In this document: piece by piece, positions 33,704-41,777 of the stretch
Layout of the letters: every line of letters begins with the position of its first letter
Numbering within the stretch: position 1 is the first letter of the stretch
Notes under the pieces: model-generated
What the model saw: the letters and a program-made list of their open reading frames with translations, nothing else
Told to the model about the DNA's origin: nothing
The model's database searches: none
Origin: a virus
Direction: 5' to 3' (one strand)
Virus record (IMG/VR): IMGVR_UViG_3300029922_000118
Span: 1-45,737 of that record
DNA: 45,737 nt
Translations under genes and position numbers: made by a program

Positions 33704-35516
33704 TACCGAGTCCTCGATTATTCTTAATTCTTGAAGGTACAGGAATCAGACGGTTATAATCAGCATGTCCGAAATTCTGTACGATCGTTTTCATCAAAGC
33801 GTTCTTTGCTTTTAACATCTCAGTATAATATTCAGCAAGCTCTGCATTAATCCCAGGAGTCGTCAGAGCCTGAATAATCTGAGCATCAGCAGCATAGAAT
33901 TGCTGCATTGTTTGAGCTAGAAGAATATCATTCTGCTTCTCAACCTCTTTGTTAAGAGATGCTGAGGCTGGCCGAATTGCTAGTCCTAACTTTCCAGATT
34001 TGACATTATCAAATGCTTGTTTAAGGACTTCGGCGTTGTCACCAAATTTCCGCAACTTAGGACCAATCCCAAAATACGAATACATAGCAGCAAATTTGCG
34101 TCCTGCCCTTGCGTGGGCAGAACGCATGTCGGAGATTCTGAGAGAGGTTCTATTATTTTGCTGCTGCATTACTGCAAAAGTTCCTTGTGCAGAATAGATG
34201 CCTCTCTTTTGATTTACTAGTCCTCCACCTGCACCACCGATGGCTGGATCAATACCAGAGCGTTCTTTGGCTAAGGACAGAGTTAGTTGCTCACCATTCG
34301 TATCCATAGCGGCGCGGTTTGAAGTATCAAGACGCTCGATCTCATCCTTATCAGCTGGAACTAGGACACCGGGATAGAAAGTAAGAATGCTATGAAGTTT
34401 AGAATTCTTATTAAGTCTAAAGGCTGTTGAGTTAGCAAGAGTCCCAGCATCTATACGTTGGTTATGTGATGTTGAGACTTCTTCCTGATATGCCTTAAGC
34501 ATCTCGGCAAAGCCGTAGCCATAATAATTATCATCATCATATGCTAGTTTTGCGTCTGTAAATACTTCCATGTTCTTAGGATAGTAGTTATAGAACGAGA
34601 GTAGCTTAGTCTTAGAATGTGGATGATGTGTACATACGATAGAGAAATCTTCTCCATTATGCTGATACTTTACCCAGCACTCATATAGATCATATTCAGC
34701 AGCATAATCACTAAGCCCTAGTCCTGTAGAAAGACCCTGCTTCTGTTCCATATATTCTTGCAGAACATCCGGGCCATCTCTATCGGGAGAGGCTATGATG
34801 TGGTCTATATCAGCATTATCATAGAGCTTTGCTGCTTTAAGATTCTCAAGTTCATGTCTCTTGAGGGTTATGATACGAGCCTTGAATCGAGCTGAATCAA
34901 TATCTTGGCAATTAGTATCAATAAGAAATTTATTAAGAGGGACTACTTCAGGCCTTGGGCCATCTTTAGTAGTTACAGTATCAAAATTAATATCTCTCGC
35001 AGCTTCAGAGCGATCTAACCCATAAACCTCAGGAAGAGCTTTCTCCGTATGATAAATCCAAGGGGCCGCAATAATACCTGTGCCATTCCTAATAGTTCCG
35101 GAAGACCAAGATTCCTCTACACGATAAAAATCAAGCTCATCAGGATCAAGAGCTACAGAGGATAGAAAATTCTCAAGTGCTGCTCTTTGATCCTCTCCTT
35201 GGCCATTATCTATGTCTCCATAGATCTTTGCCGCCCATAGTGGATCAGTCATGTATATCGCCATCACACGAGATAGTAGATCATCACTATGCGTAGCAAT
35301 AAGCTGAACTATAGTATTAGCTGCATTTGGCCAAGGAGTGTTCTTTACTTCTGACAAAGGAGTTCCTTTATAAAGCCGCGCCCACTCTTTAAGCTTATTC
35401 TCCCGAAAATTACGAGTCCGCTGAAACCAGTATTCAGTCGTCTCTTCGACAAACTTCCACATAGCATCAGTGCCGTCTTTTCCGAATTGAGTCTTAACTA
35501 TCCGAGCTGCTGGCAT
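33549..35516 (-). CDS. Portal protein
   Basis: 655 residues. The N-terminus (TEYWFQRTRNFRENKLKEW then TPWPNAANTIVQLIATHSDD) is characteristic of podoviral portal proteins, with the WPNA element near residue 63. A wing/stem-like helical core follows (GYGFAEMLKAYQEEVSTSHN near 340). The C-terminal 60 residues are Gly/Gln/Asn/Pro-rich and disordered. The dodecamer would form the DNA channel at the capsid vertex. AAGGA precedes the ATG. Terminase genes upstream and scaffold downstream agree. Confidence 0.85.
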   Translation of the reverse strand: MPAARIVKTQFGKDGTDAMWKFVEETTEYWFQRTRNFRENKLKEWARLYKGTPLSEVKNTPWPNAANTIVQLIATHSDDLLSRVMAIYMTDPLWAAKIYGDIDNGQGEDQRAALENFLSSVALDPDELDFYRVEESWSSGTIRNGTGIIAAPWIYHTEKALPEVYGLDRSEAARDINFDTVTTKDGPRPEVVPLNKFLIDTNCQDIDSARFKARIITLKRHELENLKAAKLYDNADIDHIIASPDRDGPDVLQEYMEQKQGLSTGLGLSDYAAEYDLYECWVKYQHNGEDFSIVCTHHPHSKTKLLSFYNYYPKNMEVFTDAKLAYDDDNYYGYGFAEMLKAYQEEVSTSHNQRIDAGTLANSTAFRLNKNSKLHSILTFYPGVLVPADKDEIERLDTSNRAAMDTNGEQLTLSLAKERSGIDPAIGGAGGGLVNQKRGIYSAQGTFAVMQQQNNRTSLRISDMRSAHARAGRKFAAMYSYFGIGPKLRKFGDNAEVLKQAFDNVKSGKLGLAIRPASASLNKEVEKQNDILLAQTMQQFYAADAQIIQALTTPGINAELAEYYTEMLKAKNALMKTIVQNFGHADYNRLIPVPSRIKNNRGLGNGQPPSNGAGTQPTNRAGGEQQGGGAAVPQQAEGGGAIPVGGVQAGGRVPN

Positions 35517-35530
35517 TTAAAGAATCCTTT

Positions 35531-36076
35531 TTAAGCAGTTGCTACAGGAGTAGAAGTTACTACAGTAGTTGTGGTGGCAGGAGTCTGATTTACAGACTGT
35601 GCTACTGCAATAGTCTGTGCAACTCCAATAGCAGTATTAATAGCACCAGCTACGACTGTAGATGCAAAAGCACCAGTTCCCTGTGCCTTAGCCGCTGCTA
35701 CAGAATTATCAATAACTGAAGATGCTAGAGAAGATGCGGCAGTAGCAATAGCCTGGTTCGACGAAGATAGAACAGAATTAACTCCGCCTGTCAAAGCTGT
35801 AAGAGCCTGCTGCGCCATAGCCTGTTTAGATACGCCACTAACCGTCTGGCCATGAATAACCTCAATCTCATTAACAATCGACGGAATAGCAGTAAGTGCT
35901 TTAAGAAAAATAGACCAATTCATATCTGTTGCCACCTTTGTAAGTATAGGAATAATTGTAGGTAATTCAGCTTCTACAACTGGAAGCTCTTTCTTTACAC
36001 AAACCTCAACCTTAGTGAACAAGGCCTTTAAAATAATCCAATGCGAAACCAGCCAACTTACCGAGGAATCCAGCAA
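35531..36076 (-). CDS. Hypothetical Ala/Val-rich protein, about 181 aa
   Basis: The likely start is TTG 36076, five bases after GGAGG; a GTG at 36082 is too close to that site. The protein overlaps the end of the previous gene by 65 bases. The first 25 residues are hydrophobic with Trp (SWLVSHWIILKALF), and the second half is long Ala/Ser/Val/Thr-rich (AIATAASSLASSVID; GAINTAIGVAQTIAVAQ) with weak membrane character. It may accompany the coiled-coil membrane protein just upstream in lysis or in packaging. Not recognised. Confidence 0.5.
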   Translation of the reverse strand: MLDSSVSWLVSHWIILKALFTKVEVCVKKELPVVEAELPTIIPILTKVATDMNWSIFLKALTAIPSIVNEIEVIHGQTVSGVSKQAMAQQALTALTGGVNSVLSSSNQAIATAASSLASSVIDNSVAAAKAQGTGAFASTVVAGAINTAIGVAQTIAVAQSVNQTPATTTTVVTSTPVATA

Positions 36077-36347
36077 TAACACCTCCCGCAGCGGCGTAGA
36101 GAAGGATTTGTTTAATCTTCATCCTTAACTCTCCCTGCTCATTTCTAAGTTCTTGCATTTCTGTCTTTATAGCTGAGATGCTTACTTGATTCTCTTTATG
36201 CTTCTCCGTCATCTCTACTCGAATTGCGGCTGCATCGGCGCGATATTCTATAATGCGGTCTTTCAAGGCATCCACCGATGCTGTTAGACTAGCAAGCCCC
36301 ATTGCTATAGAGACTAAGCTAACTTGTTCTGTTTTAACAGCTACCAT
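36012..36347 (-). CDS. Coiled-coil membrane protein, XhlA-like holin candidate
   Basis: 111 residues: a short N-terminal segment, a charged coiled coil (about 25-75; EMTEKHKENQVSISAIKTEM), then one hydrophobic segment (about 80-100; ILLYAAAGGVIAGFLG) and a short tail. This order is the same as in XhlA-type phage lysis proteins. It lies between TerL and portal, four bases from the TerL stop. A holin or lysis accessory function is inferred from layout only; no spanin pair was found. Confidence 0.5.
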   Translation of the reverse strand: MVAVKTEQVSLVSIAMGLASLTASVDALKDRIIEYRADAAAIRVEMTEKHKENQVSISAIKTEMQELRNEQGELRMKIKQILLYAAAGGVIAGFLGKLAGFALDYFKGLVH

Positions 36348-36350
36348 AGA

Positions 36351-38183
36351 TTAATATCCTGTCTGCGTGAGTCTTAGATTTCTTCTGTAAACAGCCTCAC
36401 GCCTAAGAACTTCATTTTCAAGATCATCATCTTCCGCTTCAAACGGCCATACTGAAGGGCCGTAGCCTAAGGTATCAAGAACATCTATGAGTTTGCCAGA
36501 GGGATAAGATTCAAACTCTTCTTCGAATTCTTTCTGGCCTCTGCTATTAACCCAAAACTCTCCACGTTCAAAGATAGGGCCTAGAGAATCAATACGCATT
36601 TTCTTAGCATTTGCGGTTCGAGGAGTTTTAAGTTCTCGAATCTTAAGCTTTGCGTATTCTGGGTGATCTCCTTTTTCAGCATTGAGTTTGTATTCTAGAT
36701 GATACTTAAGATATCTCTGGGCTGCGATTGTCTCAACCCATATCTCATCTAGCTTCCAAGAAACAGTAGCTAAGAAAAGCATTGTCTCTATAAACTCACC
36801 TATAGAACAAGCCTTGGCCCATACATCAAGAAGGTATATTCTGCGAGGATCTTCTGCAATCCCAGTCACTGTTATAGCATGTCGGCATCGTCCTGTATTC
36901 TCAGCGTGGTTAGGGTCTACGATCATATACCGCTTGAGATTGCGGGGGGCGATATCTTCTATAACATCTCCTTCTTTAACATGATGTCTAATGAGGACTT
37001 TCTTTCTCTGCCTACTTCCAGGCTCTGCTAGAGTATTAACATCTGCATAAGTAAAGTCACTGTCTTTTATAAACTCATAGTAATTAAGATCAGCTTTTTT
37101 AAACTTTACTTCATTCGGATTCACAGGACTGTTAAGGAACTGACAAGAGAAAAGATAAGTTCCTAATCTACTCTTCCATCTTGATAACTTCTCTGCTGAT
37201 TGCTCCTCGGGAAATATAGGAGTCCCATAAGGGTGCATTTCGCAGCACCCACCAAGAGCAGAGTGAGTAGTGAAATTAAAATAAGGCTCGTTAGTACGGA
37301 TGTAAGAATTAAGATCATTATAAGACCACCTATTACCTACGACAATCTCATCGTTATCACGACCACCATTACCATTCTCAGCATCCATTACACCGACAAG
37401 AAGTTGATGATATTCAATCGTCTTCTTCATTTCAGTCTCTGAGGAATAAGCATCTCGACCTACGAGATCATCCTGAATAAGCATATCATAGTGGCGAGAC
37501 TGAAGTGCAGCTCCTACGCCAATAAGATCAAAGGTTCCTTCTCCGTGCATCTTACCTTCAGCAGTTCTCTTCTGATGATAAGACTCATCCTTCCAGGTAC
37601 AAGAGCTGTCAGGAATAATCTCTGGGAATAAGAACTTAAAAAGGTTATTAGACTCATAAGGAGTCCGAACTTTGATTCCGAGCTTTACAGCATTGACCTT
37701 AGTCTCTGAGATGATAAGAGTTCTAAGATCTTGCTTGTGTGCTCTACGCATCCAGAGAATGAAGTTATCGTTATAACCCAAAGTCCTCATATGAATCTCG
37801 TCTATCTCAGTAAAGGGAAGTGCTCTCCATATAGGAAAGCATTCTGAATAAACAGAGGATTTAAAATGATCTCGTGGGATTTCAATAACTTCCTTCAGCC
37901 CATCTTTTTCCACGACTCTGCACATTTGAAAGTGTAGATTCTTAATAGGATCAGGATTAGTCTGAAAGCGTTTCTTACCAAGAACTACTTTCGAGAAATA
38001 AAAGAACGAACCTAGAGAATTAAGCCTATGTACTTGCTTAAAAAGATCCTCTGAGGAACCCGCTAGGGGTTGGGGGATAATACGCCAACTCTGAGTTACG
38101 GCATTAGGAAGATAAAGCGCCCCTGTCTCAGATACAAGCTGGTCTTCATTTATCAAGTGAAGGTCTTGTACTGAGTAGGCCAT
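36351..38183 (-). CDS. terL: Terminase large subunit
   Basis: 610 residues. The ATPase has a variant Walker A IPRDHFKSS near residue 100 and Walker B YDMLIQDD near 235. The RNase-H-like nuclease follows with YMIVDPNH near 425, IWVETIAAQRYL near 490 and DVLDTLGYG near 570, giving the three acidic ligands. It packages DNA through the portal. AAGGA precedes the ATG. The divergent Walker A is common in podoviral TerL. It follows the small terminase gene by twelve bases. Confidence 0.9.
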   Translation of the reverse strand: MAYSVQDLHLINEDQLVSETGALYLPNAVTQSWRIIPQPLAGSSEDLFKQVHRLNSLGSFFYFSKVVLGKKRFQTNPDPIKNLHFQMCRVVEKDGLKEVIEIPRDHFKSSVYSECFPIWRALPFTEIDEIHMRTLGYNDNFILWMRRAHKQDLRTLIISETKVNAVKLGIKVRTPYESNNLFKFLFPEIIPDSSCTWKDESYHQKRTAEGKMHGEGTFDLIGVGAALQSRHYDMLIQDDLVGRDAYSSETEMKKTIEYHQLLVGVMDAENGNGGRDNDEIVVGNRWSYNDLNSYIRTNEPYFNFTTHSALGGCCEMHPYGTPIFPEEQSAEKLSRWKSRLGTYLFSCQFLNSPVNPNEVKFKKADLNYYEFIKDSDFTYADVNTLAEPGSRQRKKVLIRHHVKEGDVIEDIAPRNLKRYMIVDPNHAENTGRCRHAITVTGIAEDPRRIYLLDVWAKACSIGEFIETMLFLATVSWKLDEIWVETIAAQRYLKYHLEYKLNAEKGDHPEYAKLKIRELKTPRTANAKKMRIDSLGPIFERGEFWVNSRGQKEFEEEFESYPSGKLIDVLDTLGYGPSVWPFEAEDDDLENEVLRREAVYRRNLRLTQTGY

Positions 38184-38195
38184 TTTTTAAAATCC

Positions 38196-38894
38196 TTAGT
38201 TTACTGGAAGCTCTGCTGTATCAATCTCATCAAGAGTCTTTTGATCTATAGTGTCTCTCATCTTAGTAGCCTGTACAGAAGCATCGGTGGCATTCATAGT
38301 AAATGAGCCATTAGTAGTAACTTCGATCTTCTGTGCTTCTGTCGGGGCTGCACTTTGAAGAAGGCTTAGAAGTGATTGACCTGTTATAGATGCTTGCGAC
38401 ATATCAGGTTTAGATTCGAGAGATACTGAAGTACGAGATACACGAGATAGAGTTCCTTCTCTATCCATAACCTCAGTGATAGCTCGCATCTTGATTTGCT
38501 CATTCTTAGAAAGCAATGCCGATCTAAGTCCAAGAAGCGCCATAGGTACCATAGCTCTTAATTCTGCTCTAGAGTTCTCAATATCTTCTCTGAGATCTTT
38601 ATCGTAAGAACTTATAACTCCAGTAGCGAGTTCAAGCATCTTAGATTGAAATTCTTTAGTTTGCTTGAGAAGGATTAGGGTCTGCTTATTTATACCAAGA
38701 TGATTAGAGATCTCTTCGTTAGAGAATTGTCCAGAGGAACATAATCTAGCAGCCTGCTCAATTCTAAGCGCCCGGCGCCAAGTACGCCCAGGGGCAAACT
38801 TAGCAGACTGTACTCCTGCTATAGGAGTCTTTGAAGCATTGGGAGTCAGAGGAGTTACTGCAGGAGTATCTTTAGGATCAAGAGGATCACTCAT
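38196..38894 (-). CDS. terS: Terminase small subunit-like protein
   Basis: 232 residues. The sequence after a Pro-rich leader has a helix-turn-helix: EQAARLCSSGQFSNEEI then SNHLGINKQTLILLK at about 46-78. A central coiled segment (MVPMALLGLRSALLSK) is fit for ring assembly, and the C-terminal part is acidic. Together with its place directly upstream of TerL, this fits the small terminase that recognises the packaging site. It starts by one-base overlap (TAATG) with the preceding small gene. Confidence 0.72.
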   Translation of the reverse strand: MSDPLDPKDTPAVTPLTPNASKTPIAGVQSAKFAPGRTWRRALRIEQAARLCSSGQFSNEEISNHLGINKQTLILLKQTKEFQSKMLELATGVISSYDKDLREDIENSRAELRAMVPMALLGLRSALLSKNEQIKMRAITEVMDREGTLSRVSRTSVSLESKPDMSQASITGQSLLSLLQSAAPTEAQKIEVTTNGSFTMNATDASVQATKMRDTIDQKTLDEIDTAELPVN

Positions 38895-39079
38895 TAAGCC
38901 GCCCCTTCTTGCTCTGCTCTAAAGGCTGCAATAGGATCAAAGTGCTCAATCTTTATAGAGGGCTTACATAAAGCAGAGGCTGACTGAGACGTAAGGGATT
39001 TATCCCAGGCATATCTTTCCTTAAACTCAAGCAGGACGCTATGTATCTTAGGAGTCGTAGATATTTTAGATTCAGCCAT
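38894..39079 (-). CDS. First gene of the virion operon, 61 aa
   Basis: The start at ATG 39079 follows GGAG by eight bases. A longer in-frame reading back to 39142 would begin inside the promoter at 39114-39142 and is excluded by it. The protein (MAESKISTTPKIHSVLLEF...) is charged, with AWDKSLTSQ and a C-terminal HFDPIAAFRAEQE. Not recognised. It is coupled to the small terminase and may be a packaging accessory. Confidence 0.6.
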   Translation of the reverse strand: MAESKISTTPKIHSVLLEFKERYAWDKSLTSQSASALCKPSIKIEHFDPIAAFRAEQEGAA

Positions 39080-39113
39080 AAATTCTCCGTGAAGGAAGCC
39101 CTCTATGAATATT

Positions 39114-39142
39114 ATTATGGCCCTATCTATATAAGGAGTCAA
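39114..39142 (-). promoter_or_regulatory. Sigma70-like promoter of the virion operon
   Basis: On the minus strand TTGACT (39142-39137), 17 bp, CATAAT (39119-39114). Transcription would begin near 39107, leaving a leader of about 28 bases before the ATG at 39079. It is the best-placed promoter for the 26-kb leftward block. Confidence 0.65.
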
Positions 39143-39403
39143 GATTTTTATCCTCGTGCACGTTAAGTTTCAGGGCTAAAATCTACTGTACACAGCCCTA
39201 ATTATAAGGTGTACGCTTCTCCCTCGCGGCCCCGGCATCGGCTAAAAGCATAAGAGCCTCTTAGAGCTATAGCTCATACTACTTCTACAACTGTTCCTTA
39301 TCATATTATCTCATCCTTAATTATTAAGGAAATGGATTTTTGTAAAAATTTATTTCAGGTCTCCCCGGCACCACAATCGCGCGCGCCGATTTTTGCCCCT
39401 CCC

Positions 39404-39433
39404 CCTATAGCATAATCACTATTAGGTTGTCAA
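39404..39433 (-). promoter_or_regulatory. Second minus-strand promoter with extended -10
   Basis: Minus strand TTGACA (39433-39428), 18 bp, TATAGG (39409-39404), with TG one base upstream of the -10 (TGcTATAGG). The -35 is perfect and the -10 weak but extended. The leader to the first leftward gene would be about 320 bases. It may provide a second, differently timed start for the virion operon. Confidence 0.5.
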
Positions 39434-39555
39434 GTAAAAGCTGTGGAAAACTCAAGATATAAAGTGTGCGATTACCGCACGATAAGGGCATTTAGATGTT
39501 TCAATACTTGACTACTCGAGTATAATTAAGACAAGCCACAGAACAGCAGTGGTGC

Positions 39556-39599
39556 TCTATAGAGAGTTTTCCTATATGGAATATATCTATAGAGAGTTT
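39556..39599 (+). repeat. Direct repeats TCTATAGAGAGTTT, 30-bp spacing
   Basis: The 14-base TCTATAGAGAGTTT occurs at 39556-39569 and 39586-39599, exactly 30 bases apart, and a partial third copy (TATAGAGG) follows at 39602. Each contains the palindrome CTATAG. They precede the gene at 39617 and lie about three helical turns apart, consistent with operator or activator sites. Confidence 0.65.
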
Positions 39600-39616
39600 A
39601 TATAGAGGTGATAAAG

Positions 39617-39898
39617 ATGGAAGTCAAAATGATTTTGAGCGATAAGCAGATTGCCGTATTGACCATGATGGATAAGACGCATGAGCATGAGATTGTGGAT
39701 ACGCTTCAATCTACAGTCGATGCCCGAATCAAGGGTATGCTTGCGGGCGCCAAGAAGTCCTGCGCTGACAAGGCCGGGAAAGTCTACGATGGCTCTGTGA
39801 AGAATAAGAAGATTGCAGAGGCGTTTGAGATGGCCGGAGTGTCAAGGGAGTCTTTCATTGCGGATGCTATCTTTGAGTTGGAGAGCATCAAGCTGTAG
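39617..39898 (+). CDS. Hypothetical early protein, 93 aa
   Basis: The ATG at 39617 follows GAGG by nine bases; a GTG at 39608 is also in frame. The sequence is helical and Lys/Ala-rich (ARIKGMLAGAKKSCADKAGK), and ends FEMAGVSRESFIADAIFELE, which could be a helix-turn-helix-like segment. It reads rightward from the control region and is therefore a candidate early regulator. No family is recognised. Confidence 0.6.
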   Translation: MEVKMILSDKQIAVLTMMDKTHEHEIVDTLQSTVDARIKGMLAGAKKSCADKAGKVYDGSVKNKKIAEAFEMAGVSRESFIADAIFELESIKL

Positions 39899-39916
39899 TA
39901 TTGCTATCCTGCTGAT

Positions 39917-39969
39917 TAGGCTAGGACGAGTAGTGGTTTTGGCGGCGCGCCCCCCACAAGCCTAGCCTA
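39917..39969 (+). other. Long-range hairpin downstream of the 39617 gene
   Basis: TAGGCTAGG at 39917-39925 pairs perfectly with CCTAGCCTA at 39961-39969. Inside are GTGG/CCAC and the palindrome GGCGCGCC. There is no T-run after it. It may be a terminator of the Rho-assisted type or an RNA stabiliser. Confidence 0.55.
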
Positions 39970-40014
39970 TGAATGGAGTATAGGAGTCTATAGTTATGAT
40001 AGGGGGTCTTGGAA

Positions 40015-40329
40015 ATGAAACCAATGCCAGAGTATAAGGACTACGATACACGCAGGGAGTTTGTTCAGGCATATAATCAATGGTATCAAGATGTTCAAGC
40101 GCTGAATAAAAAAACCTGCGCGCAGATAGATGCCGCGGACTCAGGACTTCGCAGAGGGAATAAGCTAGAGCATAAAATCATCTCTAGGCAGTCTAAAGAA
40201 AATCAGAAAACTATCCATGATGCCGCGCTTACTAATCCTGTTCTTCGCTATATCCTAAGGCGTGAAGAATTCTATGCAAAACAGCAGTTTTTATTCGCGG
40301 AAGCTCAAGAGAGGATTTTACATGCCTAA
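40015..40329 (+). CDS. Hypothetical protein, 104 aa
   Basis: The ATG at 40015 is preferred to a TTG at 40009, with GGGGG and GGA upstream. The sequence is charged and helical with many Tyr, Gln and Arg (YDTRREFVQAYNQWYQDV; LRYILRREEFYAKQQF). It may bind nucleic acid but has no known motif. It overlaps the next gene by eight bases. Confidence 0.58.
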   Translation: MKPMPEYKDYDTRREFVQAYNQWYQDVQALNKKTCAQIDAADSGLRRGNKLEHKIISRQSKENQKTIHDAALTNPVLRYILRREEFYAKQQFLFAEAQERILHA

Positions 40330-40510
40330 TAAGTATAAATATGAAGTAAAATTAATTCCTAGCTCTGGTTATCTGGCAAGAGTGCCAGATGTGGAATTTA
40401 TCATAATAACTCTACAGGCTTTTGATCTAGCAAAAGCTATAGACTTTTCACACACACTTTATCCTGATTGTGAGATAATCTCTGCGCATTTAGTTTATAT
40501 AGTGAACTAG
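40322..40510 (+). CDS. Hypothetical protein, 62 aa
   Basis: The start at ATG 40322 follows AGAGGA; it overlaps the preceding gene by eight bases. The protein is an alpha/beta type with strands KYEVKLIPSSGYLARVP and VEFIIITLQAF and a helix, a pattern similar to compact HicB-like or other small beta-alpha folds. No family is certain. It is followed by the long noncoding stretch. Confidence 0.55.
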   Translation: MPNKYKYEVKLIPSSGYLARVPDVEFIIITLQAFDLAKAIDFSHTLYPDCEIISAHLVYIVN

Positions 40511-41125
40511 GGCGCCCGCGCTCAGGGCTAGCCCTAACGGTCTTAGGGCGCTAAGACTCAGGTTCTAAGACCGTTCCGGCCACAGAGACTGGACTCTCTT
40601 AGAATCTTTATTCTCTGTACTCTCTAAAGCGCCGTAGGCGCTCGGAGAGCGAGGGCTGTCCCGGCGTGTACCGCGTAGCTTCTTTAGAATCATAGACTTA
40701 GGCCTTTCGGAACACGGTAATCCCGTGTACCGCTCTCTACCCCCCCTTGGAGCGATCTCGACGCTTGGACGCTTCGGCGCTGCTAATCATAACGCGCTCT
40801 AATTATCATCGCTTGCTTACGCATTAGCGCTTATATATATTCTTAAAAAAAAAAAAAATTTATAAAAAATATAAAGACTTATAATAATTAACGAAGGCTT
40901 ATTGCTAGGAGCTTTGGTTAATTAGTATGAAGTCAGAGCTTCGAAGGGCCAAAGGCCCCTGCGTCGAAGACGCTCGAAGGGGGTATGTGGGGAGGGACAA
41001 GGGAATACGGTGTACCTAGAGCATATGTCTTTGATTCTAAAGGACTTGAGTGGTACACGTCTTTCCAGTCTTTGGCCTCCTAGCCATAAGCAGCCTTAGA
41101 TATATAAGGACACAGCCCATAACTC
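40511..41125. other. 615-bp noncoding region of dense hairpins and an A14 tract
   Basis: No gene with a proper start is seen. There are many perfect short inverted repeats: AGGGCTAGCCCT at 40524-40535, arms at 40536-40546/40565-40575, AGCGCC-GTA-GGCGCT at 40628-40642, ACACGG/CCGTGT at 40712-40728, GGGCC-AAA-GGCCC at 40946-40958 and GCGTC-GAA-GACGC at 40961-40973. In the middle is an AT-rich stretch (A14 at 40845-40858, then TTTATAAAAAATATAAAG). A structured RNA, a replication origin with an unwinding element, or both, would fit. Confidence 0.6.
40536..40575 (+). other. 11-bp stem with alternative pairing
   Basis: AACGGTCTTAG at 40536-40546 pairs perfectly with CTAAGACCGTT at 40565-40575. The CTTAG of the left arm can instead pair with the CTAAG at 40551-40555 in the loop (CTTAG-GGCG-CTAAG). 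The two structures exclude each other, as in attenuators. There is no T-run after it. Confidence 0.6.
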
Positions 41126-41146
41126 TTGACAGCCTTAGAGATAAGG
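41094..41146. repeat. Tandem inverted repeats CCTTA-N-TAAGG
   Basis: CCTTA-GATATA-TAAGG lies at 41094-41109 and CCTTA-GAGA-TAAGG at 41133-41146. Both are preceded by CAG or ACAG and followed by AC. The second lies within the spacer of the promoter at 41126-41154 and the first starts 32 bases before its -35. A third copy, inverted, is at 43953. This is the layout expected of a repressor operator. Confidence 0.6.
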
Positions 41147-41154
41147 ACTATGAT
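41126..41154 (+). promoter_or_regulatory. Strong sigma70-like promoter
   Basis: TTGACA at 41126-41131, 17-bp spacer, TATGAT at 41149-41154. The -35 is perfect and the -10 has one mismatch. Transcription would begin near 41161, giving a leader of about 52 bases before the ATG at 41213. It probably drives the right-hand cluster of small genes. The spacer carries one CCTTA-TAAGG palindrome. Confidence 0.75.
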
Positions 41155-41212
41155 TTATATATCAGGCGCTAGAGCACGGCCCTGAGAAGATTAGATTCTA
41201 GGAGAATTAAGA

Positions 41213-41551
41213 ATGCCAAGAGAGATAAGAGCGTTTGAGTATAGTATAAGGCTAAGAGTTCTAAGCTCCTCTGCTTTAGGAGCTACTCAGCAGATGAATA
41301 GGCTGGTAGAGAATCTACCTCTACCAGAGAAGATAAAGATTCTTCAAGTTATTCAAGAACTCGGCCTCTCCGAGATTGAGACAACTGAAGTAACTGAAGT
41401 ATTTGAAGTAACTGAGCCACTAAGATCGGCCTCTCCGAGAGAAAAACATCTCGACGAGGATACCGTACTACAGCTAAAAAAAGATATGGGCCTTATGGAA
41501 GAAAAGGCTCTAGAAACTTCAACTTCACTAGATGATTTAAAAGGAGAATAA
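41213..41551 (+). CDS. Hypothetical early protein, 112 aa
   Basis: The first 60 residues are helical (NLPLPEKIKILQVIQELGL). The middle has a short repeat, ETTEVTEVFEVTE, matching a DNA repeat GAAGTAACTGA at 41385 and 41408. The C-terminus is acidic. AGGAG precedes the ATG. It is the first gene after the strong promoter at 41126 and therefore probably one of the first made. Function unknown. Confidence 0.6.
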   Translation: MPREIRAFEYSIRLRVLSSSALGATQQMNRLVENLPLPEKIKILQVIQELGLSEIETTEVTEVFEVTEPLRSASPREKHLDEDTVLQLKKDMGLMEEKALETSTSLDDLKGE

Positions 41552-41553
41552 AG

Positions 41554-41769
41554 ATGGGAACTGAAGAAGTCCTTAGCTATAATGAGCGTCTAAAAACCTT
41601 CACCCGCCTACAGGCCATAACAGAGTATTTAGAGACGATTCAGAAACTCGCGCTCTTGGTACAGAAAGAGGAGATTCAAGATTTTCTACCAGCAGAAGAA
41701 ATAACAGAATCATTCCTATCGAATGCTATTCTATCATTATCAGAAATCGAAGCTCAACTCTGGGATTAA
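41554..41769 (+). CDS. Hypothetical early protein, 71 aa
   Basis: Acidic, helical (LQAITEYLETIQKLALLVQ; EITESFLSNAILSLSEIEA). AAAGGAG precedes the ATG, and two bases separate it from the preceding gene. It resembles small acidic host-takeover proteins in composition only. Not recognised. Confidence 0.58.
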   Translation: MGTEEVLSYNERLKTFTRLQAITEYLETIQKLALLVQKEEIQDFLPAEEITESFLSNAILSLSEIEAQLWD

Positions 41770-41777
41770 GAATCCTA

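Larger units (their letters stand above)
39143..39616. other. Control region between divergent operons
   Basis: About 470 bases without a convincing gene. It holds the minus promoter at 39404-39433, an inverted repeat at 39466-39480 (GTGCG-ATTAC-CGCAC), a TATAAT at 39521-39526 that may serve the rightward gene at 39617, and 13-14-bp direct repeats at 39556-39599. The part at 39220-39260 is GC-rich. It is the natural place for operators, and possibly a packaging or replication site. Confidence 0.6.

Noticed and set aside
13346-39079. Search for tape measure, sheath or baseplate genes
   Set aside because: None seen; the large helical proteins follow an adaptor and nozzle and have Gln-rich, ejection-type composition, so a long-tailed phage is not supported.
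39508-39526. TTGACT and TATAAT upstream of the 39617 gene
   Set aside because: The spacer is only 7 bp, so they cannot form one sigma70 promoter; the TATAAT may still serve with a weak -35.
40927-41019. Possible 30-aa open frame starting MKSELRRAKG
   Set aside because: The nearest AGGAG is about 14 bases upstream, codon use is unlike genes nearby, and it lies over two perfect hairpins; more likely chance.
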